From positions 6,569,342-6,633,341 of the forward strand of contig CM035358.1 of NCBI GenBank assembly GCA_020137815.1: DNA of 64,000 nt, read 5' to 3'. The notes under the pieces are model-generated. The model was given only the letters and a program-made list of their open reading frames with translations. It did not search any database and was not told the DNA's origin. Both the position numbers and the translations under genes were made by a program. This DNA is from Hormiphora californensis. Lineage: Eukaryota; Ctenophora; Tentaculata; Cydippida; Pleurobrachiidae. Shown here one piece after another: positions 31,466-44,408 of this stretch. Numbering within the stretch: position 1 is the stretch's first letter; each line of letters opens with the position of its first letter.

Positions 31466-31772
31466 CTGCAGGAGATAAAGGGGAGTTAGTCAACATAGCC
31501 CGGGGGCGGGGGAGGGAGGGTGTTGAGGAATGAGTATTCAATAGTGGGGCGAGATCAGTTAGCACGGAGAAGGATTATAGTGAGCTCAGTGAAATCCGGG
31601 ATATTGGAATGCTTTTAGGTAAGAAGGTGCATGCTTTTAGGTGAGAAGGTGCAGTTTTAAGTTCGTGACCTCCATCCTTTCACGTTTTACGTGCCAACTC
31701 AGCAATGAGGGGATCTTGACATCAAGAATCCTAGATTATATAGGCCACCCTCTGCCGGGAATCTGTTTAAAC

Positions 31773-31875
31773 CAGGAACCGACGAAACAAGTAAACAACA
31801 ATCAGAACTCGTTATTTAGGTCACGTGACTGGTATCAGCCAATCAGGAACCAGTTTTCCTGATTCGTCGGTTTCT
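31773..31875 (+). mobile_element. hAT-like MITE copy 6, with many single-base deletions
   Basis: CAGGAACCGACGAAACAAG onward matches the family, but bases are missing mostly from doublets (GACCG to GACG, AACC to AAC, GGTTAT to GGTAT, GGTCGG to GTCGG). No target duplication is visible. The pattern looks like under-called doublets. Confidence 0.85.
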
Positions 31876-31983
31876 CCCGCTCTGGGATGGTAGTCTGGCT
31901 CCGTCTAACAGCTCAAAGAACCTCTTGAATTCCTTCCTCCCCATATCCATATCCCGTTTCCTGAGGACGTACACATTGCAAAG
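31876..31983 (-). CDS. Possible exon abutting a MITE
   Basis: After an acceptor-like 'gttgtacag' the frame reads LCNVYVLRKRDMDMGRKEF, then KRFFELLDGARLPSQSGRN, and runs straight into the MITE at 31,773-31,875 where it meets a stop. No donor precedes the MITE. Either this is a broken exon or the donor has been lost. Confidence 0.35.
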
Positions 31984-32064
31984 CTGTACAACCGCCATCC
32001 TCTTTCCTTCCCCTCACTATCCTGGATTCATTAGCTATCCCTCTGTAGCCTCTCCGTCGTTACA

Positions 32065-32583
32065 TCAGCCATTGTCTCTGGCTGAACTTTCCTCCGTCCA
32101 GCAGTTCGTTACGTCTGTGATGTATCGTGTTTCTGTTGTCCCCTTGTCTCCTGGGACCTCCGAGACGGTTATAATTGACCTCCCATAGGTTCCTGTCCCT
32201 GGAAGAAGTCCGCCTCTCGCAGGTATTGGTGTTGACGCACTAACTGGATCAGTATCTCTGATCTCGCCTATGGGCTGCGTCACCTCTGCATGTTCCTCAA
32301 TCTCTGCTCCCGAATGAGCCGTAGAGAAAGGATCCTGTTCATCTTCTTGGCTCCCAACTGAGCTGCTAGCCGCCGGTACAGAACTGGGTGTGTTGCTAGT
32401 CGATTTCCGGAATGAGTAGAATCCCCAATCCTCGTCATCAGAACTGGATGAGCTGGAAGAACTTTCCACATTATACTCTGGCATCCTAGTAGTTACATTT
32501 TTTTGAATGGTATTTTCTTTTCTCAATTCATTCACCTTATCATTGGGTGAGTCAGAGTATTTGTTCTTCTTGTACAGCTTCAT
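32065..32583 (-). CDS. Acidic serine-rich ORF downstream of integrase
   Basis: 172 residues with a run of serines followed by DDEDWGFYSF, then a Pro/Ser/Thr-rich acidic remainder. It lies immediately 3' of the integrase region on the same strand, where some Ty3/gypsy elements carry an extra ORF. No membrane span or signal is seen. The function is unknown. Confidence 0.45.
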   Translation of the reverse strand: MKLYKKNKYSDSPNDKVNELRKENTIQKNVTTRMPEYNVESSSSSSSSDDEDWGFYSFRKSTSNTPSSVPAASSSVGSQEDEQDPFSTAHSGAEIEEHAEVTQPIGEIRDTDPVSASTPIPARGGLLPGTGTYGRSIITVSEVPGDKGTTETRYITDVTNCWTEESSARDNG

Positions 32584-32619
32584 TTTTGATGTTGACTAGT
32601 TTTTTCTCTGTTTCTGTTT

Positions 32620-33692
32620 TTACAATGTAATTGTGGTCAGATAACTTTTCTGTGATGAGGTACGGTCCTTCAAATCTTGGTAGCCATTTTGTTGAGCTGG
32701 TTTTACGAGCAGCATGCAATATTGTCCCTCTTCGAAGAAGGGTCCGTGCACGTGTTTGTCATACGCAGCTTTCATGTATTTGGCTTTTTCTTGTATAGAT
32801 TTGACCGCCTCTCTAGTTACCTTTTGTATCTTCATGTATGTTTCATAAATTGTTTTTCACGTGTGTCACACAATTCATTTTCTGCTTTTTCTGTTCTCTC
32901 ATTATCGACAACAAACAAATCTCTTGGGGCAGCAAGTTCCCTAGAGAATACTAGAAAATTTGCAGTATGTTTTGTTTTTGAACTCTTTAAACAGTTCATG
33001 GTGAATGTTATGTATCCGATCCATTGATCAAATTCATTTGTTGTTGTGGTGTTAAACACGTTCGTATACATGTGTTTATACGTTTGTTCTGCTTCACATA
33101 ACCCATTTGCTTGTGAGTGCCAAGCCACTCCGTGTTTGCTTTGTATGTCGAACATCTTCAACATAGCTTGGAATAATTTTGAGGTAAAAGCAGATCCCAG
33201 ATCATGCCTAATGGATTTCATAACACCTAGACGTTGTATCCATTCCCTCACAATAACTCTGGCAGCCTCTTCGGCCCCAGTTGATTTCACGGGTATTGCT
33301 ACCACATAATTTGAAAATTGGTCCACCATGACCAATAATGCAGTGTACCCTCTTGCATTTGGTGTTTTGGAGCGTTCCAAAAAATCAATTGCCACACACT
33401 GTCCAATTCCGTGTATGTCATTGGTTTTAGTGGTGCTTTTTTGAATCTGTGGGGCTGTTTCCCCTGGCACATTTTAAGCATGCATCGCAGTACATGTGGA
33501 ACATTTTCCGTTGTTTGTAAAAGTAGTATGTCTGTTGACAACGCTTAGACATGTTTCGAAACCCATGACCGTTCTTGTCATGGTAAGCGTACATTGTTCT
33601 CCTACGAGAGTGTGTGGTAGAACAGTTAATGTTCTGTCATTTTCTTTGTTGTTGGGGTCTATAAACCTCTTTTGAGTACCCATTTTCAACAT
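32620..33692 (-). pseudogene. Ty3/gypsy-type integrase, frameshifted
   Basis: The zinc-binding N-terminal part (about 33,474-33,692) is in another frame from the core. The core frame (32,832-33,470) keeps all three acidic residues: D29, D90 and E126, with exactly 35 residues between the last two. WHSQANGLCE surrounds the glutamate. A C-terminal part (32,620-32,835) is again in a different frame. The enzyme would insert retroelement DNA, but the frameshifts make this copy inactive. Confidence 0.85.
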
Positions 33693-33701
33693 GTAACCTT
33701 T

Positions 33702-35630
33702 TTATCTGTCTCCAGTAGTGGAGAAGTTCAGCCGGTGTTTCCTGCTAGACAGATGTTTTGGTGTGTCCTTGTTCTTTAGCCAACCAATGACTGTTGACAA
33801 TGTTACATCATCAGCATAATCTTGCTTTATCTCTGTCAGAGTGACAGGTATATCGATTGCAAGTGATTTGTTGACCTGAACCACGTGGTCAGTTAGATTT
33901 CTTGTTTGTTCATCCGATCTCTGCATTGTATATTTTCCAAGGTTTGTGTACCTACACAGTTGTTTTGGGTATTGGGTTTCGGCTCAAATAATCTGTCATA
34001 CCCATGTGTACAGATTCGCCAGCAATGTGCATTATGTCAAAATTGTATTCTTCCAATTCGGCTATTTTTCTGTGAATGTAGCTACTCTCTTTCTTGAAAA
34101 TGGTTTTCAAGTTTAGCAGAGCTTTACAATCAGTTAGCACTTTGAACCTTTTTGTACCCATCAGGTACATCCGGAAGTGCTTTAGAGCATGACATAGACC
34201 AAGAAATTCTAGTCTAGTTGCCCCAAATTTTCTCTGATGCACAGGTACCGATTTTGACCAATATGCTATGGTCCTCTTTTTCCCATGTAATACTTGGTTT
34301 AGTGTGGCCCCATGGCCGATTTTACTGGAGTCAATTGTCAACTCATAATTTTGGTCAGGGTGCTGGTAGTTTGGAATCACCAAGACCGGTGTTTTTCCAA
34401 GTGCATTTTTCAAATTTTCAAATGCTTTTGTGGAAGTAGAATTCCACTCAAATTTGCGTTTCTTCTGTAGCATGTCGTATAGCGGGGTTGCTATTTTGTG
34501 TAATCTTTTATATAGGCTCTGTTATAATTTACGCTCCCAGAAATTTTGCAGTTCTTTCACAGACTTTGGCAATTGTAGTTTTCTTTATTGCATCCACCAC
34601 GACCTGGATCAATAGAAATGCCATTTTTTGTTCATATGTGTCCGAGATAATTTTGCGTATGCCTTCTTCCTCATGCTTCTTCTCTTTCTCTTTATGACAT
34701 TATCACATTGTATTCGTCGTGCTGTGTTTTTTGTCCCCTCTCTTACTTCTTTTCATTTCTAGAACCCACTCGACTATATTTTTCATCCGCGCTCCACTTT
34801 GTATCTGTGTCTTGCGCTCTCGTCTAAGCTATTCCTCATTCGTGATATTCACCATTTTTGTGTTTGCCTTTAGTGGCTAGACAAGGTTGGTTCTCTGCGT
34901 ATCCGACCCATAGCTGTTGCTTTCGGCCTTGTGCTTCCGATTAGTACAATCATCCAAGAAGCAAATTAGCGCTTTGGAAAGGAATTTGTGAACAATTCTG
35001 GCCATAGATTTTGGCCATAACTACTGCTCTGCTCGAACTTGACCCATAATGCCTCGTCCATTGATAAGCGAGTGTTTTTTTTCATAAGGTTGACAAGCTG
35101 TTAGTGGTTTGTCTCCTGTTTTGCCCGCTCGTCGATATTTCCTACAGATTCCCTTCTCTCTTCTGACATCTCTTTTATGGGTGCACTATTACTCGCGTCC
35201 TCTTCGGTTGAAGTCCCCGCCCTTTTGTCCTAGATGAGGCTCTTAGCCACTTTTCTGCCGTCCCCTTCGCTCCTACTTGTTCTTCTCAGTTGCCCGCTAT
35301 GCGTTTTCCTCAACTTTTTCTCTCTCGTACCCCTCCCCAGTGGTGTCTTCCTTTTGCGTCATTCGGTTATCCTGTCTGCTCGAGTCTTACTTTGGGGAAA
35401 TGTCTTCGGGGATGCCTCCGTTTTCTATTTTGGAGCTGTCAATCTCTGAGCTCTCTCTATTTTCCGGCAATGCCTACATCGCGTGTATTCGTTTTCGTTC
35501 CCCTTGCGCTCATCGGTCCTGCGCTTTTTCTAGCATCACCATACTCAAGTTGCTTTGGGATCTCTACCCAACAAGATCGTTGCCCTGGATGGGGGGGGGG
35601 GTGTAATATATTTGATGTAGGGGGGTCGGA
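33702..35630 (-). pseudogene. Ty3/gypsy-type reverse transcriptase and RNase H, degraded
   Basis: 33,952-34,473 is an open RNase H region (YELTIDSSKIGHGATLNQVL, YWSKSV, LTDCKALLNL). Before it, in broken frames, are the RT connection/thumb (about 34,474-34,620) and a catalytic-type ICFLDD at 34,949-34,966. Farther 5' the reading becomes unrecognisable. 33,702-33,926 holds a linker toward integrase. The order RT, RNase H, integrase on the minus strand defines the Ty3/gypsy type. Multiple stops and shifts disable it. Confidence 0.75.
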
Positions 35631-36072
35631 ATAAACGAATATATTGTAATCGAATAAATGGGGTGTGTGTCCAATGTCCATAATCGCCAGAGGGACAACA
35701 GTACATAGATCAGACAGAGTTATGTTTGCATCTCTGCAGAAGGACAGATAAACACAAACATACCAAGTTCATGATAGTGTAAAATGATGAATGATTTGAA
35801 ATAGTTGTACCTTAGCCTTCTCGTGAACGTTAGCCTTCATCCCCACAAAAAGGTAGAGTTCAGTTTTATGAAGGAGTATAAATCACATCTCCACTATTCA
35901 AAGAGGATACCTTGCTCTCCACAAGACAGCATTGCACCTGAAGAGGGAGAGATTGTAGGAGAGATTGTTACTTTAACTAGGAGAGAGAGTAGGAGAGATT
36001 GTTACTTTAACTAGGAGAGAGTAGGAGAGATTGTGACTTTAACTAGGGGAGAGTAGTTGAGAGCTAACTTAC

Positions 36073-36258
36073 ATTTTTCCTCCCCTTCAACATGAGAAGC
36101 ATCTTTTCAGGGAATTTCGGTTCAACCATGCTCTCCTCCCCTGCTGCTTTGCTTATTTTAGCTGTACCGTCCGCATTCTTTTCTGTTTTCCGGAGCAGTG
36201 ACTTGGCCGAGGAGAAGTCTATCGTCTTCTTCAGTCCGTTAATGGCAGACGTCGCCAT
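36073..36258 (-). CDS. First coding exon of an unidentified minus-strand gene
   Basis: 62 codons from ATG at 36,258 (MATSAINGLKKTIDFSSAKS) to AAT|gtaagt, ending in phase 0. The middle is lysine/alanine-rich and ends FPEKMLLMLKGRKN. A possible next exon of nine codons lies at about 35,911-35,938 (acceptor 'cctcttcag'). The rest of the gene may include 31,282-31,465. No family is recognised. Confidence 0.55.
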
Positions 36259-36390
36259 GAGAGCTGAAATTAGTGGGTGTTAGGGCCAGGAAAGATGTAT
36301 TTATGAAGGAGCAGGATGGTTTATGAAGGAGCATGATTTTTTAGCGGTGCATAGCTGAAAGAGAACTTGCATCTTTGTATGTAGCTGGTA

Positions 36391-37708
36391 TTAATAAACG
36401 GGGATTCGCGGATTCGCGGATAATGTCCCGGATCGCGGATAAAATCGCGGATAATTAATCCCGGATTGGATCGCGGATCGCGGATAAGTAATCACGGATT
36501 ACGGATCGCGGATTGCGGATCGCGGATTGCGGATCGCGGATTGCGGATCGCGGATAAGTAATCGCGGATTGCGGATCGCGGATTGCAGATCGCGGATAAG
36601 TAATCGCGGATTGCGGATCGTGGATAAGTAATCGCGGATTGCGGATTGCGGATCGCGGATAAGTAATCGCGGATTGCGGATTGCGGATCGCGGATAAAAA
36701 ATCGGGGAAAAAAAATCGCGGATAAAAAATTCGGGGATAAAATCGGGGAATAAAAAATCGGGGATAAAAAATGGGCGGGATAAAAAACCGGAAAAAAAAT
36801 CGCGGATAACTTTTTTTATCTCTTTTTAGGCAACTTGTGGCCCATTTTTTAGGTTTTTTTGATCGTTCCAGGTCTTTTTTGCTCATTTCTATGTAAATTT
36901 TTGGGGGCCTTTTTCTTTTACCATTTTTTTGGGCCCAGGGTTGGGTCAATTCTGGTTCTTTTCCAGGTCTTTTCCTTATATATTTGGCGTTTTTGCTAAA
37001 ACCTTTTTCCGGGGGTGGTTTTAAAGAGGGTTTTCGGGGGACATTTTGGTCAATTACGAGTAATTTTGTGTAATTTTGGAAATATTTTTAGGACTCAAAT
37101 GTGACCGAAGTGCCCCTAGAACCATCTAAACCCAAACCCCGAAAAGGTCTAGCCCCAAAAAATAAACCTGGAAATAAACTAGAATTGCCACGGGGGCCAA
37201 GAAAGGGGTACAAATGGCCAAATTGCCCAAAAAATTACCCAAAATGACCGGGAAATCGATAAAAAATCACCTAAGAAGGGAACCAAAATTTCCTAAAAAA
37301 AAATAAAACCTTTACCGCGTTTTTTTATCCGCGATTTTCTATCCGCATTTTTTATCCGCGTTTTGGGTTTACCCGGAAATTTGTTACCCCAAAATTTTTT
37401 ATCCTCAAAATTTTTTATCCGCGATTTTTTTTCCGAAATTTTTTTTTCCGCGATTTTTTTTTTCCCCCGATTTTTTATCCGCATTTTCAAATCCGCTTTT
37501 TTTATCCGCGTTTTTTTATCCGCGATCCGAAACCCCGGGTTTATTTAAACCGCGATCCCCCCCAATCCGAAATCCCCAAATCCGCGATCACTTTTCCCCG
37601 TCCGCAATCTGTTACTTATCCGCAAACCCCGCGATCCAATTCCCGCGATTTTTTTAAACCGCGCCCGGGGGACATTATCCGCAAAATCCCCCGAATCCCC
37701 TTAATTAA
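36391..37708. mobile_element. Inverted-repeat element built of GCGGAT repeats
   Basis: The left end reads AACGGGGATTCGCGGATTCG then GCGGATAATGTCCC. The reverse complement of the right end reads AAGGGGATTCGGGGGATTTT then GCGGATAATGTCCC. Both continue with 'cgcggataagtaatcgcgg'-type repeats for some 300 bp. TTAA-like bases lie at both outer edges. The centre (36,830-37,300) has no clear coding. The right arm is distorted by homopolymer inflation. Confidence 0.75.
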
Positions 37709-40240
37709 ACCAAAAAACTTGGGGGTGGTTTTGGTGTGTTTGGGTAGTGAGAGGGGTTTTGCTTGTACCGGGTCTTTTTTTCGAAACTGAGAAAGAAAAA
37801 AGAAGAAGAGAGAGAGAGGGAGAAAGATACCATTCTATTAAAGATCATCTCACACCGACAAACAAATCATTCCCCACTCCGGGCTTCATTTTTCATACTC
37901 ATTCTCACATGTCCCTTTCAAAACCCATTTTTAACCCATACCCTCCCCTACCAGGAAACTTTTTCCCAACTGTTTTTTTTAATTTGGCAAATCCCGGACC
38001 ATAAAAACTGGTTTTCTAATACAAAAAACTATCATAACAAATCAATAATCTGGGTTCATAAAAAATCCAAATTTTGTCCATTTTTTCCCTCTTTGGCTTC
38101 CAAAACTTTCGTATTTCTAGTTAGTTCTTTTGGGAAGGCCCGGGGTTATATTTTCCGGTTCATTAAAAACCAGTGGTAGAAGGAGGGAAGCCCCCGGGGG
38201 GGGGGGCTTCCGCTGCAATACCCCCTAAAGGGCAGGTGTAAAAAAAATTAGGAAGGGGGGAAAGGAAAAGAGACGGAGAGACGAAGAGAAGGGGAGAGAG
38301 AGAGAGAGATGAGATAGGGCCAGGAAGAGGATAGAGATAAAAGAGGAGGTAGAGGGGATAAAAGGAATTATTTTTCCCAGCTAAAATTAGTGTTGGGATG
38401 GGCCCCAGGCCCCCGTTATATCTTTTTTCCCCCTTTCTTTTTAAGCTTGGTTTTGGGGGGTTTTTTTAAAAAACCCTTTTTGTAAACCCGATTGGGGAGT
38501 AGGAAATAAGACATGGTCCCCGGGTATCCGGGTCTAAAATGTTTTAAAAATCCTCCTGTTAGGGGGGAACCAGGAAAAAAAAGAACGCTTTTGAATTTTC
38601 TACCCCCTTCTGCACATATATCGTCATGCCATGCGGGGAAAGGAAATAATTAAAAAACCCCCCTATTATAAAGATAAAATATGGGGAAGAGAAGGGGAGA
38701 AAGGGAAAAGGGAAAATTTAAAAAAAAAAAGGGGTTTTTTTTTAAAAACAAGAAGAGAGAAAGATATTGTATAGAAAACTTTCGTGGGGCATTTTCCACT
38801 TTTATTTAAGGATTCAAACCCCAAAACTTCACCCTATACCATTTCCTGCATTTTCTCAAGAAAACAAAAAAAATAAACCAGACAAACCGAGAACTATTTA
38901 CAAAATGGAACAGAACAACCAAAAATTAAAAATCAACCCCTCACCAACTATCCACCCCAAATCCCCACTTTATTTTACTAAAAATTTAAATAACAAGGTT
39001 TAAAAACCCAAACAGATTTTCCCCAAAATTTTATCGAATTTTTTTTTAGCCACCGAGGGGTCAGATCATAATACACAATTGGTTTCACATGCCACTTTAA
39101 TACGCGTTTTTACCAGTTTAGAACGTACCAGAGGTATTGGCTGAAAACAAAATAAACAGTGAAAAATTTGATTTCAAAATGTTAAGTTGTCGAAAATTTC
39201 GAATAGAAGCAAACCTTTAGATTTTTTAAAATTTAAACCTTTTTGCCAGTAAAACCCCAAACTTTTGTTCGTTTGCCCCCTTTCCCCTTTTATCTGTTTA
39301 ATTATTATCCTGCTTCAATAGCTCCGCTTGCTCTTTCTCCTCCTAATACGAAGGGTGTTAGCAAAATGAAATCAGTCAACCAATCGGACGGTAAAAACAA
39401 CAAAAAATTTTTAAACCAAAAAAAAAAGGAAAAAAAAACCCAATAAAGGTTGTTTTTCCCTTTTAAAAAAAAAAAAATTTTTATTTTATTGCATTATTTT
39501 TTTCATAACCCTGTTTTTCCCCCTTCCAAACAAATTACTCCCCCCGATCACTGATAAACGATGAGATCTGGTAGAATTAAAATTGGGAAAAAAAAAACCC
39601 CATAAAATGTAGCCGAAATATGGACGTAGCCACTTTTGTGTCCAAAATAAGAAGGGGAAAAAAAAAAAAAAAAAAAATATAGATTCCTATGATCCCGGAA
39701 AACATCGACACAAAAACCCCGCAAAAACCCGGGGGGATTTGCGGCATGCCGTAACCCGGGCCCCCGATGGGGGGGGGCCCTATTTTAGGGTCAAGACCCA
39801 CACCAAAAACACCCTAAAAACAGAATTTTTCATAGTTCGGGTTTTTTCACGATTGATTTTGATACCCTGGGGTCTTGCATTTGAAAGGCTCTTGGGAAAC
39901 CCGGGTTTTAAGATACTGAAATGGTTTTCAAAAGGAAATATTTGGGGGGAAAACCCCTTTTTCGGGCAAATGGGGGGATCTTATTGATTCGGGGGGGTGA
40001 TTTCGTTATGGGGGTATCTGGCAAGTGGTGAGGGACATGTTTCCTCGTTTTCGTTTTTGGGTTTTTCTTTTCGGGGAAAGGGGGAGGTTGTCAAGTACCC
40101 CGTCATTCAGGTGGGCCAAAAGCAAATCAAACGGGTTTTTGGGGTTTGGTTTGACGGGGGTGAAATCTTGAGGTTTCGTCCGGGTCGGGGGGCACAAACC
40201 TCCGGATTTTGCTTACCCCCTTCCCTTTTCCCCCCTCTTT
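37709..40240. other. Low-quality sequence, no reliable gene
   Basis: Runs of three to eight identical bases are over-represented throughout. The GC-rich hairpin at 38,188-38,210 (cccccggggggggggg) is likely artefact. No frame can be trusted. Confidence 0.6.
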
Positions 40241-43200
40241 TTTATGTTAAAATTAATCCTCGTCGCCGTAGTTTTGGTTTAACCAAAATTGTAAAAGTGC
40301 TTTTTTTTAAACTGCTTCGGCCCAAAGGGTGATTCCCAGTGGGTAACCACCCTGATTTTTCCATTTTTCCCTTTGCGGGGCCGTTACAACTGGGACTTTT
40401 TTCAAAAGGTTTACCATTCCGGTCCAAATTTTTTCTGCTCCTTTGCTGCTAGACCTAAAGTGAGTCCTTCATCCCACACTTTACAGGGACCCTGGCGAAG
40501 AGTGGAGGCTTGTTTCCCGTACCGTGACAAAACCCGGGGGCCCCAAAAACCATTCTCTCCCCGTACAAGCGGTTTTTGGTTTGGGGCTCTTTTTTTTGCA
40601 CCCCCCAAAATCCCCATTGAAAAAATTTTTTGATTGCACTTTCTCAAAAGGGTCGGGGTTTAAATTCCCCGCTTCTTTGTACGTTTTCCCCTTTTTGGGA
40701 AAGGTGTAATGGAGTCCTTGGAAATTTTTCGGAATACGGAGCCAGATTGGGCAGCCGTATGTGTGAGGGGAGTTTTTTAAAAAGCGTAAAAGGGAGCTTA
40801 AAAAACTCCCCAAAGGGCTGAGGGGGAGTCCCCTTTCCCATTTTTTCCCTCAGGAGAAAAAACGGTTTTAAATTTCCTTTGGTGGAAGGTTAGTGATTCC
40901 CCGCCTTCATATTTTCCGCTGGCAGGGGAATTTAAAATCCCAGGTGGGTTTTAAAAATTTTTTCTTTTTACCGAATCAAGTTTTTTAAAAACCGGGGCAG
41001 CTGAAATCCATGGCGGGCCCTTTTCAGAACTCTGCCGGAAGGATTAAAGACTGGGACTTAGTCTTTTTTTTGTTTTATCTCTAGCCCCCATTGGTAGCGG
41101 GAAAACTCCCCAAGAAGCAAGGGGGCTGTCCTCGAGCCGCTAAACGAGTGCTAGCAACAAATGTCCCTCGCCCCCAATAGGTGGGTTTACATCACAACCC
41201 CCCTAGTAAATGGAAAAAGTCCTTTCGACTAAATTTTGAGGTTTGGGAAAATTTCGTCAAAAGGGCCCTCTTGAAAAACTCCGGGCTAAGGGGGTGGGGC
41301 CTTGTTCGGGTTTCCCATCCTTTTCAAGGGAATTTACTGGGATATCATACCACTCCCCTTTTTTTTTGAGTTCGGGGGTTGCCGTTTCATTCCCCAAGGG
41401 TACTGGCGAAAAACCCACCACATATCCCATATATTGTTCTCTTTTTGATTTAAAGGGGAAACCCCACAGACCCCCATTTAAAGGCTTTAAAGGGGGGTCG
41501 ACGAACAAGCAAAAAAACCCCGTTTTTTCTTTTCTTCAAGTAAATTTTTCCCCGGATCGTTTTCAGTAAACCCGTGTAAAAATCATTTTTTTTGTCCCCT
41601 TTCGGAATCCCTGTTGGTTTGGGGGAAACGGGACCCTCTTTGGGCCCCCGGGAAAAAGTTAACCTGTTCAGGAGAATCCCGCTATAAAAAGGGTTTCCAA
41701 TGCAAACTTCCCAAGGTTTTATCGCTCGGTAATTGTCAGGGTTCTGTTTTATCCCCCTTTTTGTGAAAAAACTGTTGTCATGGAAAGTGTTTTCCAAAGG
41801 GTAGCAAAAACCCATAAATGAGGGATCCGTTAAAAAAAGTTTTAGTAGCAAAACCCGTTTGAGATCCAGAGATTAGGATCGTAGCCCCTTTTATTGGCTA
41901 CTTTAAACAAGGGGGGGCTTTTTTCCCCGTTCTTAAAAAGGGGGCCTTTAAAATTTATTTTTTGATAGCTCATCCATGGAAAATTTGGGGAAAGGGGCTA
42001 TCGGCGATTGAAACCCTTTCCCCGGGTTGGGAAAGGCCCGCTGTCCCCCCCGGGAAAGGGGGGATCCCTGCTTGTTTGTCACATTTTTGGGGTCCCTACA
42101 AACCCCTTTAAGAAGGATAAAAAATGTGAAGGGTTTCCCCATGTCAAAGTTTATCGCATTCGTTGTTTTTTTTTTCTGACTTGGCCTCTGTCCCCAGGCC
42201 AGTTTAATTTGACGGGGTGTCCCCAAGGGGACTAAACTTTTTTTGTCCAAGTCCCCCAGAGGGATCCTTTTTTTTTCCTCCTGGAAAGGGTTTCGATAAC
42301 TTTTTTTCGCGTGTGGTACCTTGGGGTTCTGGGGTTTTTGGGTCTATTCACCGGGCCCCGCATTTTTTCCCGTCCCTTTGGGGTTGAAAAATTTTTTTTC
42401 TACCCGGGGTTTTTCCCTTCTTTTTTTTCTTTTCCCCGGCAAAAGGTTAAAAAGCGGTTCAGCCCCTAGCGGGTTCAGGCCGGAAGTTGGAAGCCCTCGG
42501 AAAATTGGAATTTTGGGGAAGCGTGGACCGATTTTAAAGCCAAATTTTTTCCCGGTTTGAAATCTAGAACATTTTTGTTTTAACCTTTCCCCTTCTTCCG
42601 GCCGGGTTTTTTAGGGGGAAAGGGGGAACAGCAAGGTTTCCCCGAGGGGTTGGTTAAAATCTTTTTTGTGGGAGGGCTTGATTTTCCCCGGAAAAATTGG
42701 TCGTCAAAAGGGGGAGGGGTTTCGTTAAAAAAAGATTCCACCGTTCCAAAAGTTATAAGAAAATTTGGAAAACCGATTTGGGGGTTCCCCTTCCCTACAA
42801 ACCCGGGGTTTTTCTGAATTTGAAGTGCCTTTTTCCCCCCTTTTCCCCGAACCTTTTAGGGGGTAAATTGGGGTCTTCTCTGGTTGGGTTCAGAAGTGGG
42901 GAAGGTTTTTTTCCAAAAAATGGAAAGGTTCCCCCTTAAGAGATCGGTGTCTTTTAAAAACCGTTTTCCCAAACCCTTCTTTTTCACCGTTAGACGGGCC
43001 CCCGGTTTGGCGAAAACCAAATTGGGCTTCCGATTGTCCTTTCCTTTTGGGGGAAAAAGAGCCGTTGGGGTTTTAAGAATTTAAAAAAAAGTTGGTTTTT
43101 TTTTCGCCCTTTTTTTACTCCACATGATTTTGGGGGGTTTTGCTTTAAAGACCGTGGAACAGGGGCTTTTTTGGATAAAATTTCCCCCGGTTTCCCCCAA

Positions 43201-44408
43201 GTTTTGGGGGTTAGAATTGCAAGCTTGGGTTCTCTTTTTCTTGGGCCCCCTTTGGGTTTTCCAAAAAATTGGGGGTTGAAATACCAATTGGGAAATTACC
43301 CCCTCGGTTAGATTCCCGGAAGGGGGTCGTTATTGAGCAAAATTTACCCGGAAAATTCCGGTTTTTTTCCCTGTTTTTCCCTTTGGGGCCCATGTTTTAT
43401 TTTTTTCCTTCTCAGGGGGCCCACATAAAATTTTTCCCCCCCCAAAATTGTTTTACTCCCCCATGAAAATTTTCCCGGGGTTCCGGCATTGTTGGGGAAA
43501 AAATTCCCTTTGGGAAGCTCCTTTTTATGGACAGAATTCCCCCCCTTTTTTTGGAAGGTTTAGTTGCACCGGGGTATCTCCCGTTAATTTTAAGGGCGGG
43601 GGGGTTTCCTGGGGCAAATGAAGTTTGGGGTTTTTTGAGTGTTTCGGAACTCCAGGGCGGGGCTTTTTACCTTTTTTCCCCACCTGGAAAAGAAAACTGG
43701 GGGACTTCCCCGGGCGTTGGGGGTCCCCCTTTGTGGTTTAAAAGGGTTTTTTAAAGGCGTTTTGGTTTTTTTTCTCTAATGCCCGGGGGGGTGTTTTTTA
43801 ATTTATTACCCTTTTCCCAAGGGGCCAATATTTTTTCCCCCCTTTTCCCAACATGGGTGGGATACCCGGGCCACTTTCTTTTTACCAATGGGGGCCCCCC
43901 AAGTTTCCAAAAGCCACGTTTTTTATTCCCGTTTCTGGGAAGCTTTCCCAAATTGTTTCAAACAATTAAAGAAGGCCTTTAAATTTTTCCCCCCCCGAGG
44001 CCGGAAAGGGTATCGTAAACGGGAATGGTTAGAAGAAGCAAAAGGGGGGGGAATTCCCGTTACAAGCTAGTATAGGTTCCGGGAATTAATTTCCGGGGCC
44101 AAAGGCGGTAAAAACTTTTTGGGGGTACAGTTTAAAGGGGGTTTAAAGGGGGGGTTGCCTGGAGGGGAAAAACACGGGGGAGGGGTTTAGTTCTCAACGG
44201 TTTCGTTTTTTAAACCTTTCCCCTTTTTTTGCCTGGTTTTTAAAAAACTTTGGGTTTTTCACTTCGTCTCCCCCAGGGGGAAGGCCCTTTGTTTGCCCCC
44301 CCCCCCCCCCCCCCCATTTTTTGGGGGTTTTTCCTTTCCCCATTTTTTGTTTTTTTCCCGGGAAGGTTCCCTTTGGGGCCAATTTGGGGGGTTTTTAATT
44401 AAAAACTT
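40241..44408 (-). pseudogene. Non-LTR retrotransposon (LINE) ORF in low-quality sequence
   Basis: On the minus strand 41,450-41,851 shows reverse-transcriptase landmarks: NPDNYRAIKPWEV (block 1/2), 'NRLTF', then 'GVFLL..RPPFKAF', where 'FVDFKKAFD' is expected. The next frame (41,257-41,508) repeats FVDPPLKPLNGGLWG and later EWYDIPVNS, as expected before the 'G.KQGC.LSP' block. Frames change every 50-100 residues, always at homopolymers. The endonuclease portion would lie in 42,300-44,300, but only fragments can be read. Order and strand agree with the ORF start at 45,087. Confidence 0.55.
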
